Part shown: positions 1 to 5,586 of the stretch, in pieces | How the letters are laid out: every line of letters starts with the position of its first letter | Position numbering within the stretch: the first letter of the stretch is position 1 | DNA from: an uncultured Angelakisella sp. | GTDB taxonomy: Bacteria > Bacillota > Clostridia > Oscillospirales > Ruminococcaceae | Assembly (NCBI GenBank): GCA_934524965.1 | Contig: CAKSYU010000046.1 | Coordinates: 1 to 12,069, forward strand | DNA: 12,069 bases | Direction: 5' to 3' | The notes under the pieces: generated by a model | Databases searched by the model: none | Told to the model about the DNA's origin: nothing | The model's input: the letters and a program-made list of their open reading frames with translations, nothing else | Translations under genes and position numbers: made by a program

Positions 1-65
1 GTGCGGCTCGAACGCACGGTCTCCTGGTCCCAAACCAGGCGCGATACCAACTTCGCTATACCCGG
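1..65 (-). tRNA. tRNA-Pro(TGG), 3' end cut by window edge
   Basis: Read on the minus strand from 65 this folds as a tRNA. The 5' acceptor strand CCGGGTA is followed by TA (positions 8-9) and a D arm GCG...CGC. The anticodon arm is CCTGG-TTTGGGA-CCAGG, giving anticodon TGG (proline), then a 5-nt variable loop and a T arm GTGCG-TTCGAGC-CGCAC. C1 agrees with the C1-G72 pair usual in bacterial tRNA-Pro. The 3' acceptor strand and discriminator base lie outside the window. Its stems differ clearly from those of the half tRNA-Pro at 250-288, so it is not a simple copy of that gene. It could be a resident isoacceptor or be carried by a mobile element. Confidence 0.93.
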
Positions 66-81
66 ATATTCAATTTTTGCC

Positions 82-109
82 ATTATACCACGGCGAGGGG
101 GAAAATCAA
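82..109 (-). promoter_or_regulatory. Promoter of tRNA-Pro at 1-65
   Basis: On the minus strand TTGATT (109-104) and a perfect TATAAT (87-82) are separated by 16 bp. The -10 ends about 16 bases upstream of the mature tRNA 5' end, so the precursor would have a short leader. The spacing and hexamers fit a sigma-A promoter, which suggests the tRNA is expressed on its own. Confidence 0.7.
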
Positions 110-122
110 AGATATTTCTGCC

Positions 123-142
123 TGTGGTCATTCATGTGGTCA
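123..142. repeat. Direct repeats TGTGGTCA x2, recombinase arm-type site
   Basis: TGTGGTCA occurs at 123-130 and 135-142, a 12-bp period. Short direct repeats near a tRNA-derived crossover are typical arm-type binding sites of tyrosine recombinases of Firmicute phages and ICEs. Here they lie about 110 bp from the point where the tRNA-Pro half gene at 250-288 loses its tRNA match. No integrase gene is visible in the window. The att role is an inference. Confidence 0.45.
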
Positions 143-249
143 AAGCCACTTTTATGCCGCTTTCGGCAATTGAAGAAAATCCCACAAACGCCCGTGTCAC
201 AAGGCTTTGTGTCGTTTCGCCTCACCCTATCCCGGATACCGCCACGGCA

Positions 250-288
250 CTCCCAAAGCAAGCGCGCTACCAACTGCGCTACACCCCG
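250..288 (-). pseudogene. 5' half of tRNA-Pro(TGG), truncated at anticodon loop
   Basis: From 288 on the minus strand the sequence matches the first 39 bases of a tRNA-Pro. It has acceptor strand CGGGGTG, TA, a D arm GCGC...GCGC, G26, then CTTGC-TTTGGGA-G. After G39 the native anticodon stem partner would be GCAAG, but TGCCG follows. There is no T arm and no 3' acceptor strand. The loss at the anticodon loop, together with an intact upstream promoter, indicates a real host gene that was split, most simply by site-specific integration of an element. A tRNA-derived fragment copied by the element is the alternative. Confidence 0.8.
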
Positions 289-334
289 ATACGGTATCCA
301 TTTGGCAGGGCAGAACCTTTTTGACAGCCCTAAT

Positions 335-363
335 AGTATAATGGATTTTCTATCGAAAGTCAA
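335..363 (-). promoter_or_regulatory. Promoter upstream of the split tRNA-Pro
   Basis: On the minus strand TTGACT (363-358) and TATACT (340-335) are separated by exactly 17 bp. Transcription would start near 328, some 40 bases before the tRNA 5' end. The strength and placement argue that the 250-288 fragment is the remaining head of a formerly functional tRNA-Pro gene. It now drives transcription leftward into the putative att region. Confidence 0.65.
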
Positions 364-453
364 CGGGACGGTTGCGTATCGGCGATCTAAAATTTGGGAA
401 CGCATCTACTGCCCGCTCCTCTAAAATTCCAAAAATAAATATTCTTTTCCCCC

Positions 454-484
454 TTGACCCTTACGCTGCGTCATAGTGTATGCT
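454..484 (+). promoter_or_regulatory. MerR-type promoter with 19-bp spacer and dyad operator
   Basis: TTGACC (454-459) and TATGCT (479-484) are separated by 19 bp, the over-long spacing typical of promoters activated by MerR proteins through DNA untwisting. The spacer contains an imperfect dyad, TTACG-CTG-CGTCA, resembling the TTACGT/ACGTAA operators of this family. It sits directly upstream of the MerR gene starting at 511, so autoregulation is the natural reading. Confidence 0.6.
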
Positions 485-510
485 AAACTTACACGGAGGA
501 GGGAATGCCC

Positions 511-1227
511 ATGATGACCATTCACGAAGTCAGCAAGCTGGCAGGCGTCAGCGTCCGGACGCTGCACCACTACGATGCCATCGGCTTGCTGCCGCCCACC
601 ACGCTTACCGGGGCAGGCTATCGGCTGTATGACGATACAGCCCTCGCGCGGCTGCAATCCATTCTGTTGTTTCGGGAGTTGGAATTCCCGCTGCGGGACA
701 TCAAGTGCATTTTAGATGACCCAAACTTCGATCAGAGCGCGGCACTTGCGGATCAGATCAAGCTGCTGGAATTGCGGCAGGAGCAGCTGGGTCGGCTCAT
801 CACCCTCGCCCGTGAAACTTTACAAACGGGAGTGATATCCATGGAATTTGACGCATTCGATAAAACCGAGCAGGAGCGGTACGCCGCCGAGGTCAGGGAA
901 AAATGGGGCGGTACAGCCGCCTATCGGGAATACCGGCAGCACGAAAAAGACGGCTCCGCCGGCGACCCCGCCGAGCTGATGAAGTGCTTTGCAAAACTGG
1001 GCAGGCTGAAGCAGTCCGCCCCTACCGCGCCGGAGGTGCGGACTGCGGTCGGCGAGCTGCGGCAGTTCATCACCGCGCATTTTTACCACTGCACACCGGA
1101 GATTTTAGCAGGCTTGGGCGAGATGTACGCCGCCGATGACCGCTTCCGCCGGAACATTGATAAGGCGGGCGGCGAGGGGACGGCGGAGTTCGTCGCGCAG
1201 GCGATCCGTGCCTACTGCGAAAAATGA
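511..1227 (+). CDS. MerR family regulator with TipAS antibiotic-binding domain
   Basis: A transcription activator of the TipA-like branch of MerR. An N-terminal winged helix-turn-helix (about residues 2-70, with EVSKLAGVSVRTLHHYD and GYRLYDD) is followed by a dimerisation helix (about 75-105). The C-terminal TipAS domain (about 115-238) carries the family-like signatures YAAEVREKWG and CTPEILAGLGEMY with FRRNIDK. TipAS domains bind thiopeptide-like or other amphipathic drugs and so switch on resistance or efflux genes. Of the clustered ATGs at 505, 511 and 514, the one at 511 has the best spacing (9 nt) from AGGAGG at 496-501; 505 would leave only 3 nt. The 19-bp-spacer promoter just upstream suggests autoactivation. 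No efflux pump or other target gene is adjacent in the window, so the regulon is unknown. Length (238 aa) is normal for the family. Confidence 0.9.
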   Translation: MMTIHEVSKLAGVSVRTLHHYDAIGLLPPTTLTGAGYRLYDDTALARLQSILLFRELEFPLRDIKCILDDPNFDQSAALADQIKLLELRQEQLGRLITLARETLQTGVISMEFDAFDKTEQERYAAEVREKWGGTAAYREYRQHEKDGSAGDPAELMKCFAKLGRLKQSAPTAPEVRTAVGELRQFITAHFYHCTPEILAGLGEMYAADDRFRRNIDKAGGEGTAEFVAQAIRAYCEK

Positions 1228-1231
1228 TGAC

Positions 1232-1280
1232 GCCGGTTCAGGGCAGCGATACCGCGCTGAAAACCGGCACACGATCCTTT
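1232..1280 (+). terminator. Probable terminator of the MerR gene
   Basis: Just after the TGA at 1227 a stem forms between GCCGGTTCAG (1232-1241) and CTGAAAACCGGC (1257-1268), with a 2-nt bulge and a 15-nt loop. A T run (1278-1282) follows some 9 bases later. The gap between stem and T run makes it imperfect. A second hairpin at 1287-1308 (GAGTGGGG/CCCCACTC) lacks a T run and may assist. Confidence 0.45.
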
Positions 1281-1334
1281 TTAAGAGAGTGGGGGAACCG
1301 CCCCACTCCCACGGCGGAGCTCACAGGCTTTTTC

Positions 1335-1359
1335 AAAAAAATCTGCCGCAGGGGGCAGA
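1335..1359 (-). terminator. Second (distal) terminator of the yloU-yloV operon
   Basis: On the minus strand the stem TCTGCC (1359-1354) / GGCAGA (1347-1342) is followed at once by seven T residues (1341-1335). It lies 12 bp beyond the T run of the first terminator at 1372-1404, forming a tandem pair that would block leakage of the operon toward the MerR gene. Confidence 0.7.
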
Positions 1360-1371
1360 ATTCCGTTCCGC

Positions 1372-1404
1372 AAAAAATCAGCCCCGACCGTCACCGGTCG
1401 GGGC
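1372..1404 (-). terminator. First terminator of the yloU-yloV operon, possibly bidirectional
   Basis: A perfect 10-bp stem, GCCCCGACCG (1381-1390) / CGGTCGGGGC (1395-1404), has a TCAC loop. On the minus strand it is followed by TGA and then six T residues (1377-1372), 21 bases after the yloV stop. On the plus strand AATTTCATTTTT follows, so it may also stop transcription coming from the MerR gene. Confidence 0.85.
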
Positions 1405-1425
1405 AATTTCATTTTTGGGTTTTAT

Positions 1426-3102
1426 TTATTCCACGGAGATGAGGAAATAGTACACCGGCTGACCGCCATAGGCGACCGTCAGCTCCATATCCTCCGGCAG
1501 CAGCGCGCGCACCGCTTCCTCCACATCGGCAGCCTGCTCCTCGGTCACGCCCTCGCCGTACAGCAGGGTGACAAACTGGCTGTCCTCACGGGTCAGGTCT
1601 TTGGTGATCTTCGCCGTCACGGAACCTAAGTCGGTGCCGGTAAAGGAGACCTTGCCGTTCTCCAGCGCCAGCAGCTCGCCCTCACGGATCTGGTGTCCGT
1701 CGTAGTCGCTGTCCCGTGCCGCGAAGGTCACGGAGCCGCTCTGGACATGCTCGGCGGAGGCCATCATCGCCTCCATGTTGTCCTTTACCTCGGCGCTTTC
1801 ATCGTATGCCATCATGGCGGAAATACCCTGTGGAATGGTGGTGGTCGGCACCACATGGATACGCCGGACGCTGCTGGTGCGGGCAAGCTTCGCTGCCTGC
1901 TCCGCCGCCATTACAATGTTCTTGTTGTTGGGCAGAACATACACGTCCATGGCGGGCACCTGCTCCGCCGCGTGCAGAATATCCTCGGTAGAGGGATTCA
2001 TGGTCTGCCCGCCGCTTACGATCTGCTGTACGCCCAGATCGCGGAACAGCTGCTGCACACCGTCGCCGGCAGCCACCGCCACAAAGCCCGCCGCCAGCGC
2101 GGGGTCGATCTCCGCCACCGCGGGAGCCGCCGCTTTCTGCTGCTCCTTTACACTGGCGACCTGCGCTTTGTGCTGCTCTATCATATTTTCAATTTTCAGC
2201 TTGGTCAGCATACCGTAGGTGCCGGCTTTCTCCAGCGCCAGCCCCGGGTGGGCGGTATGCACATGGCACTTGATGATCTCGTCATCGTCCACGACCACCA
2301 CGCAGTCCCCGATGGATTCCAGATAGGCGCGCAGACCGGCGGGGTCACGCTCGGGGTCGTCCCGCATCACCAAAAACTCGGTGCAGTAGGGGTTGTTGAT
2401 GTCCACTTCCTCCACCTCGCCGGCGGCGTTCACCACCGTGGCGGTCTCGCCCTCGGGGGCAGCGGCGGCGTCGCTTGCAGTACCGGCTACCATGCCCTCA
2501 CCGGCAAATACCTGCCGCATACCTTTCAGGATATAAACCAGACCCTGCCCGCCGGCGTCCACAACGCCCGCTTTTTTCAGCACGGGCAGCTGTTCAGGCG
2601 TCTCGGCAAGCGCTTCCTCGGCATATTGAATAATAAGATCCCATATCTCCAGCGGGGACATGGCATCGGTCAGGGCGGCGCGGCTCTTTTCCGCCGCCAC
2701 CCGCGCCACGGTCAGAATGGTGCCCTCGGTGGGCTTCATGACCGCCTTGTATGCCGCTGCTACGCCGATCTCCAGCGCTTCCACCAGGTCGGCGGCGTCG
2801 GCCTCGTTTTTATGCTTCAGCCCCTTGCTGAAGCCGCGGAACAAAAGCGAGGTGATAACGCCGGAATTGCCGCGGGCGCCCCGCAGCAGCGCGGAGGCAG
2901 CCTTGCCCGCCACATCGCCTACGGTGGGGTAATCGTTGTGCAGCAGATCCTCACGGGCAGCGCCCATCGTCATGCTCATGTTGGTACCGGTGTCGCCGTC
3001 TGGAACAGGGAAAACGTTCAGTGCGTCTACCTTCTGGCGGTTGTTTTCAATATTGTTGGCGCCGGAGATGTAGGCCTCCGACAACTGCTTTGCGGTGATC
3101 AA
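1426..3102 (-). CDS. fakA: DAK2/DhaL-domain fatty acid kinase catalytic subunit, YloV/FakA family
   Basis: The cytoplasmic ATP-dependent kinase subunit that phosphorylates fatty acids presented by a FakB (DegV-type) partner, feeding exogenous fatty acids into phospholipid synthesis. The protein is 558 aa, normal for the family. The N-terminal DhaL/DAK2 domain (about 1-200) carries the Mg-ATP motif DGDTGTN (35-41), RGARGNSG (74-81) and VDAGGQG (181-187). The middle domain holds the conserved HVHT (280-283). The C-terminal third is the FakA_C region. The start chosen is TTG at 3102: AAAGGAG (3117-3111) lies 8 nt upstream and the product begins (M)ITAKQLSEAY as homologs do. An upstream in-frame TTG at 3153 has no such site. 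It is the second gene after yloU with a 70-bp gap, the classic yloU-yloV pairing, and ends in two tandem terminators. No fakB is present in the window. An acidic alanine-rich linker (about 206-235) joins the first two domains. Confidence 0.93.
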   Translation of the reverse strand: MITAKQLSEAYISGANNIENNRQKVDALNVFPVPDGDTGTNMSMTMGAAREDLLHNDYPTVGDVAGKAASALLRGARGNSGVITSLLFRGFSKGLKHKNEADAADLVEALEIGVAAAYKAVMKPTEGTILTVARVAAEKSRAALTDAMSPLEIWDLIIQYAEEALAETPEQLPVLKKAGVVDAGGQGLVYILKGMRQVFAGEGMVAGTASDAAAAPEGETATVVNAAGEVEEVDINNPYCTEFLVMRDDPERDPAGLRAYLESIGDCVVVVDDDEIIKCHVHTAHPGLALEKAGTYGMLTKLKIENMIEQHKAQVASVKEQQKAAAPAVAEIDPALAAGFVAVAAGDGVQQLFRDLGVQQIVSGGQTMNPSTEDILHAAEQVPAMDVYVLPNNKNIVMAAEQAAKLARTSSVRRIHVVPTTTIPQGISAMMAYDESAEVKDNMEAMMASAEHVQSGSVTFAARDSDYDGHQIREGELLALENGKVSFTGTDLGSVTAKITKDLTREDSQFVTLLYGEGVTEEQAADVEEAVRALLPEDMELTVAYGGQPVYYFLISVE

Positions 3103-3172
3103 ATCGTACGCTCCTTTCGGGTGCGCCGCGCGGCGCTCCCTGCAAAATTGCAATAATAAAGGGAGAGCCGTC

Positions 3173-3520
3173 TTACGCGGTCATCTCGTCCACATATACA
3201 TTTACGCGCGCTACCTTAAAGCCGGTGCATTCCTCCACCGTGTAGCGTACATTGTGGATAATGCTCTGCACGATGGCGCTGATATTGATGCCGTAGGTCA
3301 CGGCAATATGAATATCCACGATCAGCTTGCCGTCGGTGGTTTTCACCCGCACGCCCTTGTCGGGCACATCGCTTCGGGTAATGGCATAGCGCAGACCCTG
3401 GTAGGTGGAGTTGATCATTCCGGCAACGCCGTAGCACTCGGAAGCAGCCATGCCGATCAGGTTGGCAAAGTATTCCTGAGAGATCTCCACGGTGCCCAAT
3501 GTGTTTTCGTAGCCTATCAT
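3173..3520 (-). CDS. yloU: Asp23/Gls24 family envelope stress protein, YloU
   Basis: A small 115-aa protein of the Asp23/Gls24 family, known as abundant, membrane-associated proteins linked to cell-envelope stress and, in YloU-YloV pairs, to lipid metabolism. The family signatures are visible. The N-terminal strand is LGTVEISQEYFANLIGMAA, followed by a GV-G region, then GVRVKTTDGKLIVDIHIAV and a C-terminal amphipathic helix VQSIIHNVRYTVEECTG ending VNVYVDEM. The ATG at 3520 has GGAGGG (3532-3527) 6 nt upstream. It is the first gene of the operon with fakA and has its own promoter at 3581-3609. It has no membrane helix, so any membrane attachment would need a partner. Confidence 0.93.
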   Translation of the reverse strand: MIGYENTLGTVEISQEYFANLIGMAASECYGVAGMINSTYQGLRYAITRSDVPDKGVRVKTTDGKLIVDIHIAVTYGINISAIVQSIIHNVRYTVEECTGFKVARVNVYVDEMTA

Positions 3521-3540
3521 CGTATCCCTCCGTTTTGGTG

Positions 3541-3558
3541 GCGGCGGTCGCCCGCCGC
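3541..3558 (-). other. GNRA-capped hairpin in the yloU leader
   Basis: In the minus-strand transcript GCGGCGG-GCGA-CCGCCGC forms a perfect 7-bp stem with a GCGA tetraloop, about 8 bases upstream of the yloU ribosome site. No T run follows, so it is not a terminator. It could stabilise the mRNA or affect initiation. No known riboswitch was recognised. Confidence 0.5.
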
Positions 3559-3580
3559 AAGATGTTTTTGCTGATTTTTT

Positions 3581-3609
3581 ATTATACTATACTTTTTGGG
3601 TTCTGGCAA
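3581..3609 (-). promoter_or_regulatory. Promoter of the yloU-fakA operon
   Basis: On the minus strand TTGCCA (3609-3604) and TATAAT (3586-3581) are separated by 17 bp. Transcription would begin near 3574, giving a leader of about 55 nt to the yloU ATG. It lies in the gap downstream of ymdB, so the pair can be expressed independently of ymdB. No clear terminator separates ymdB from this promoter, so read-through is also possible. Confidence 0.8.
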
Positions 3610-3653
3610 GTAATTGCGCCCCTTTACGGGCAAATGTTCAGCAGATGTTCAGT

Positions 3654-4427
3654 TTACTGCTCCGCGTTCACCCGCTTGACGGAAAGCGCCTTGCCGGTCT
3701 TTCCGTCCACCTCCAGCAGCACGCCGGAAAGCCGCACCGCCCCTTTTACACTCTCAAAGCGGGTGGGCAGTCCGGTGCGGAAGCGGCGGATCGCCGGCTC
3801 CGGCGCCAGCCCCAGCGCGGAGTTGAACACCCCGCACATACCGGCATCGGTGATATAGGCGGTGCCCTCGGGCAGAATACGCTCGTCCGCCGTCTGGATA
3901 TGGGTGTGGGTGCCGATGACGGCGCTCACCCGTCCGTCCAGGTACAGCCCCATGCAGATCTTCTCAGAGGTCGCCTCGGCGTGGAAATCCACGATCTTTA
4001 CCGGCGCGTCGATCTCTTTCAGCAGCCGGTCTATACAGTCAAAGGCATTTTCATGGCTTTCCAGCAGGTAGTTCCCCTGCAGATTAACGACCGCCGCCCG
4101 AGGCTTTCCGGGGCAGTCGTACACACACCAGCCCCGTCCCGGCGCACTGGGGTGGAAGTTCGCCGGACGAATGATGCGGTCGCTTTCCTCCAGCACGGGG
4201 TAGATCTCGCGCCGCCGCAGCGCATGGTTTCCCAATGTGATGACATCAGCGCCGGCGTCCAGTATCTGCTCGGCGCTCGCCGGCAGAATACCGTTGCCTT
4301 CGGCGGCATTTTCTCCGTTTACAATGGTCATATCCGCCCCGTAAAAGCGCCGCAGGTTCGGCAGCTCCCGCCGCAAAAAATCACAGCCCACCTGCCGCAC
4401 CACATCGCCCACAAATAATATCTTCAT
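3654..4427 (-). CDS. ymdB: YmdB-family metallophosphoesterase (2',3'-cyclic nucleotide phosphodiesterase)
   Basis: A 257-aa TIGR00282-type calcineurin-like phosphoesterase. Bacillus YmdB hydrolyses 2',3'-cyclic nucleotides and influences biofilm, motility and mRNA-decay phenotypes. Dinuclear metal ligands are all in place: D8 (GDVV), E39/N40 (NGEN), N67/H68 (GNH), H149 (FHAEATSEK), H174 and H176 (GTHTH). The Q-T-A-D-E-RILP stretch and ITDAGM also match the family. The start is taken as ATG 4427, giving MKILFVGDVV, because GGAG sits 6 nt upstream; the ATG at 4439 has a weak site and adds four residues. The common NHTWD of homologs is NHALR here, just after the ligands. The gene has its own promoter at 4564-4592 and a long structured leader. 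It lies upstream of yloU-fakA on the same strand, divergent from the XRE gene. Confidence 0.93.
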   Translation of the reverse strand: MKILFVGDVVRQVGCDFLRRELPNLRRFYGADMTIVNGENAAEGNGILPASAEQILDAGADVITLGNHALRRREIYPVLEESDRIIRPANFHPSAPGRGWCVYDCPGKPRAAVVNLQGNYLLESHENAFDCIDRLLKEIDAPVKIVDFHAEATSEKICMGLYLDGRVSAVIGTHTHIQTADERILPEGTAYITDAGMCGVFNSALGLAPEPAIRRFRTGLPTRFESVKGAVRLSGVLLEVDGKTGKALSVKRVNAEQ

Positions 4428-4479
4428 TCGTTTCTCCATTCCGCTTCTTTTTACCGGCTGCCCGCAGAGGGAGAAATAC

Positions 4480-4553
4480 GCCGGCGGGCTTCGCTCCCCG
4501 TCGCGTCACCGCCCCCTGCGGGGCGGCAACGCTCCCGCGCTCCGCCCGCCGGC
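4480..4553. repeat. GC-rich composite palindrome in the ymdB leader
   Basis: The outer arms GCCGGCGGGC (4480-4489) and GCCCGCCGGC (4544-4553) are a perfect 10-bp inverted repeat. In the centre CCGCCCC (4509-4515) and GGGGCGG (4520-4526) form a 7-bp hairpin with a CTGC loop. The intervening arms share CGCTCCC but do not pair with each other. It lies between the ymdB promoter and start codon, so it is transcribed as leader RNA. The central palindrome recurs at 7171-7187, which suggests a dispersed REP- or MITE-like intergenic repeat. Confidence 0.7.
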
Positions 4554-4563
4554 TGCTGCTCCT

Positions 4564-4592
4564 ATTCTACCCCAATTTTGCATCCTTTGCAA
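4564..4592 (-). promoter_or_regulatory. Promoter of ymdB
   Basis: On the minus strand TTGCAA (4592-4587) and TAGAAT (4569-4564) are separated by 17 bp. The start would be near 4557, giving a leader of about 130 nt that includes the whole palindrome at 4480-4553. Confidence 0.65.
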
Positions 4593-4640
4593 TCACCGTT
4601 TCTTGCGACACCCCCCGCCTCTGTGATAAAATAAAACCAA

Positions 4641-4704
4641 CGAGAAATAAACCAAATTCCCCCCTGCCGGACACCATTGTTCCCCCTAAACACGGCATTT
4701 CTCG
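4641..4704. repeat. Inverted repeat upstream of the XRE gene
   Basis: CGAGAAAT (4641-4648) and ATTTCTCG (4697-4704) are a perfect 8-bp inverted repeat separated by 48 bp, between the ymdB promoter and the XRE promoter. A second weaker pair, CGACAC (4606-4611) / GTGTCG (4709-4714), is nested around it. These could be paired operator half-sites for the adjacent XRE regulator. This is speculative. I see no gene in 4440-4767. Confidence 0.3.
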
Positions 4705-4716
4705 CTTTGTGTCGTG

Positions 4717-4744
4717 TTAAAAGGGCGCGCACCGGCGCTATACT
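4717..4744 (+). promoter_or_regulatory. Candidate promoter of the XRE regulator gene
   Basis: TTAAAA (4717-4722) and TATACT (4739-4744) are separated by 16 bp, about 10 bases before the ribosome site GGAGGG. The -35 matches only four of six positions, in keeping with a weak or regulated promoter. An alternative, TTGCGA (4603-4608) with TAAAAT (4627-4632) at 18 bp, would give a leader of about 130 nt. Confidence 0.45.
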
Positions 4745-4767
4745 GAACCCGAAAGGAGGGCAGCCGC

Positions 4768-5451
4768 ATGGATCAGATCAGGATCGGAGCGTTCCTCAAG
4801 GCGCTCCGCAAGGAAAAAGAATTGACGCAGGAGCAGCTTGCTGAGCGGCTCCGTGTCTCCGGCAGGACTGTCTCCCGCTGGGAGACCGGCAGCAATATGC
4901 CCGATATCGCTATGCTGGTGGAGCTTGCCGAGTTCTATGATGTCAGCATTCCGGAAATCATCAACGGAGAAAGGAAAAGCGAGAATATGGATCCTAAAAC
5001 AAAAGAGACCGCCATCGCCATGGCGGAGTACAGTCAGGTCACAGCAAGAACCGATAGAAAAAAGGTCATCGGCATTCTGCTTGCCGCCTTCGGGCTGTTC
5101 ATCATCGTGTCAGCCCTGTCCGTCTTTCCCAGCGAGAGCAGCTGGGGCAGCATTTACGCCACGCTGGGCAGCGTCCTTCTCATCGCAGGCGTTTGCCTTG
5201 TCATTCGCCCGCTGGTCGCAAAGCGCGGCGTCCGTCTGGGGATCGTCCTCGGCTGCGCCGTGCTGCTGTTCGGCACCTTCGCCCTGTCCGATTATATCGC
5301 CGTGACGCAGCTCCGGCAGGTGCCGCGCTTCCGGTATGAAACGATCTACGACAGCCGAACCCCCGACCGGCTGGTGTACAAAACGCTGTTCTTCACCGCC
5401 GTGCAGTACCATGTCGGCACCAAGGAAGCCTATACCGCCATTATAAAATGA
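4768..5451 (+). CDS. XRE-family regulator fused to a membrane domain
   Basis: This 227-aa protein joins a cytoplasmic DNA-binding domain to a membrane part. Residues 8-60 form a helix-turn-helix of the HTH_3/Cro-C1 type (LTQEQLAERLRVSGRTVSRWETG). An acidic-basic linker (about 65-98) follows, then three hydrophobic segments near 100-119, 129-146 and 156-175, and a polar tail of about 50 residues rich in Tyr/Arg/Thr that ends AYTAIIK. The start is ATG 4768 with AAGGAGGG 7 nt upstream. The layout fits membrane-tethered one-component sensors common in Firmicutes, in which the membrane part would sense an envelope signal. The ligand and targets are unknown. It is monocistronic, divergent from ymdB, and ends at a strong terminator. 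The C-terminal domain is not one I recognise. Confidence 0.85.
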   Translation: MDQIRIGAFLKALRKEKELTQEQLAERLRVSGRTVSRWETGSNMPDIAMLVELAEFYDVSIPEIINGERKSENMDPKTKETAIAMAEYSQVTARTDRKKVIGILLAAFGLFIIVSALSVFPSESSWGSIYATLGSVLLIAGVCLVIRPLVAKRGVRLGIVLGCAVLLFGTFALSDYIAVTQLRQVPRFRYETIYDSRTPDRLVYKTLFFTAVQYHVGTKEAYTAIIK

Positions 5452-5466
5452 TCCCCAAAAGCAAGC

Positions 5467-5501
5467 ATAGACCCTGTCCTTTCCGGCAGGGTCTATTTTT
5501 C
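5467..5501 (+). terminator. Terminator of the XRE gene
   Basis: ATAGACCCTG (5467-5476) pairs perfectly with CAGGGTCTAT (5487-5496) around a 10-nt loop, and the T run continues through 5500. It lies 15 bases after the TGA at 5451. Confidence 0.9.
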
Positions 5502-5512
5502 TGCATATACGG

Positions 5513-5539
5513 AAACCCCCGACCGAAAAGGTCGGGGGT
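5513..5539 (-). terminator. Terminator of the NPATG surface-protein gene
   Basis: A perfect 10-bp stem, ACCCCCGACC (5515-5524) / GGTCGGGGGT (5530-5539), has a 5-nt loop. On the minus strand it begins 47 bases after the stop at 5587 and is followed by only three T residues. The T tract is short, but the hairpin at 5467-5496 stands behind it as a second block, so the pair can serve both converging genes. Confidence 0.65.
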
Positions 5540-5586
5540 CACTTACCCTATGGCTGCCCTGTGGAGGAGGGCAGGGAAGCGGCGTC

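Noticed and set aside
106..405. 99-aa minus-strand frame containing GVAQLVARLLWE
   Set aside because: That peptide is the conceptual translation of a tRNA-Pro 5' half, not a protein.
1287..1308. GAGTGGGG/CCCCACTC hairpin as a stand-alone terminator
   Set aside because: No T run follows on either strand, so at most it assists the neighbouring terminators.
1693..3156. 487-aa open frame on the plus strand
   Set aside because: It is exactly antisense to fakA, His/Gly-rich and low in family resemblance, as expected from the mirror of a GC-rich gene.
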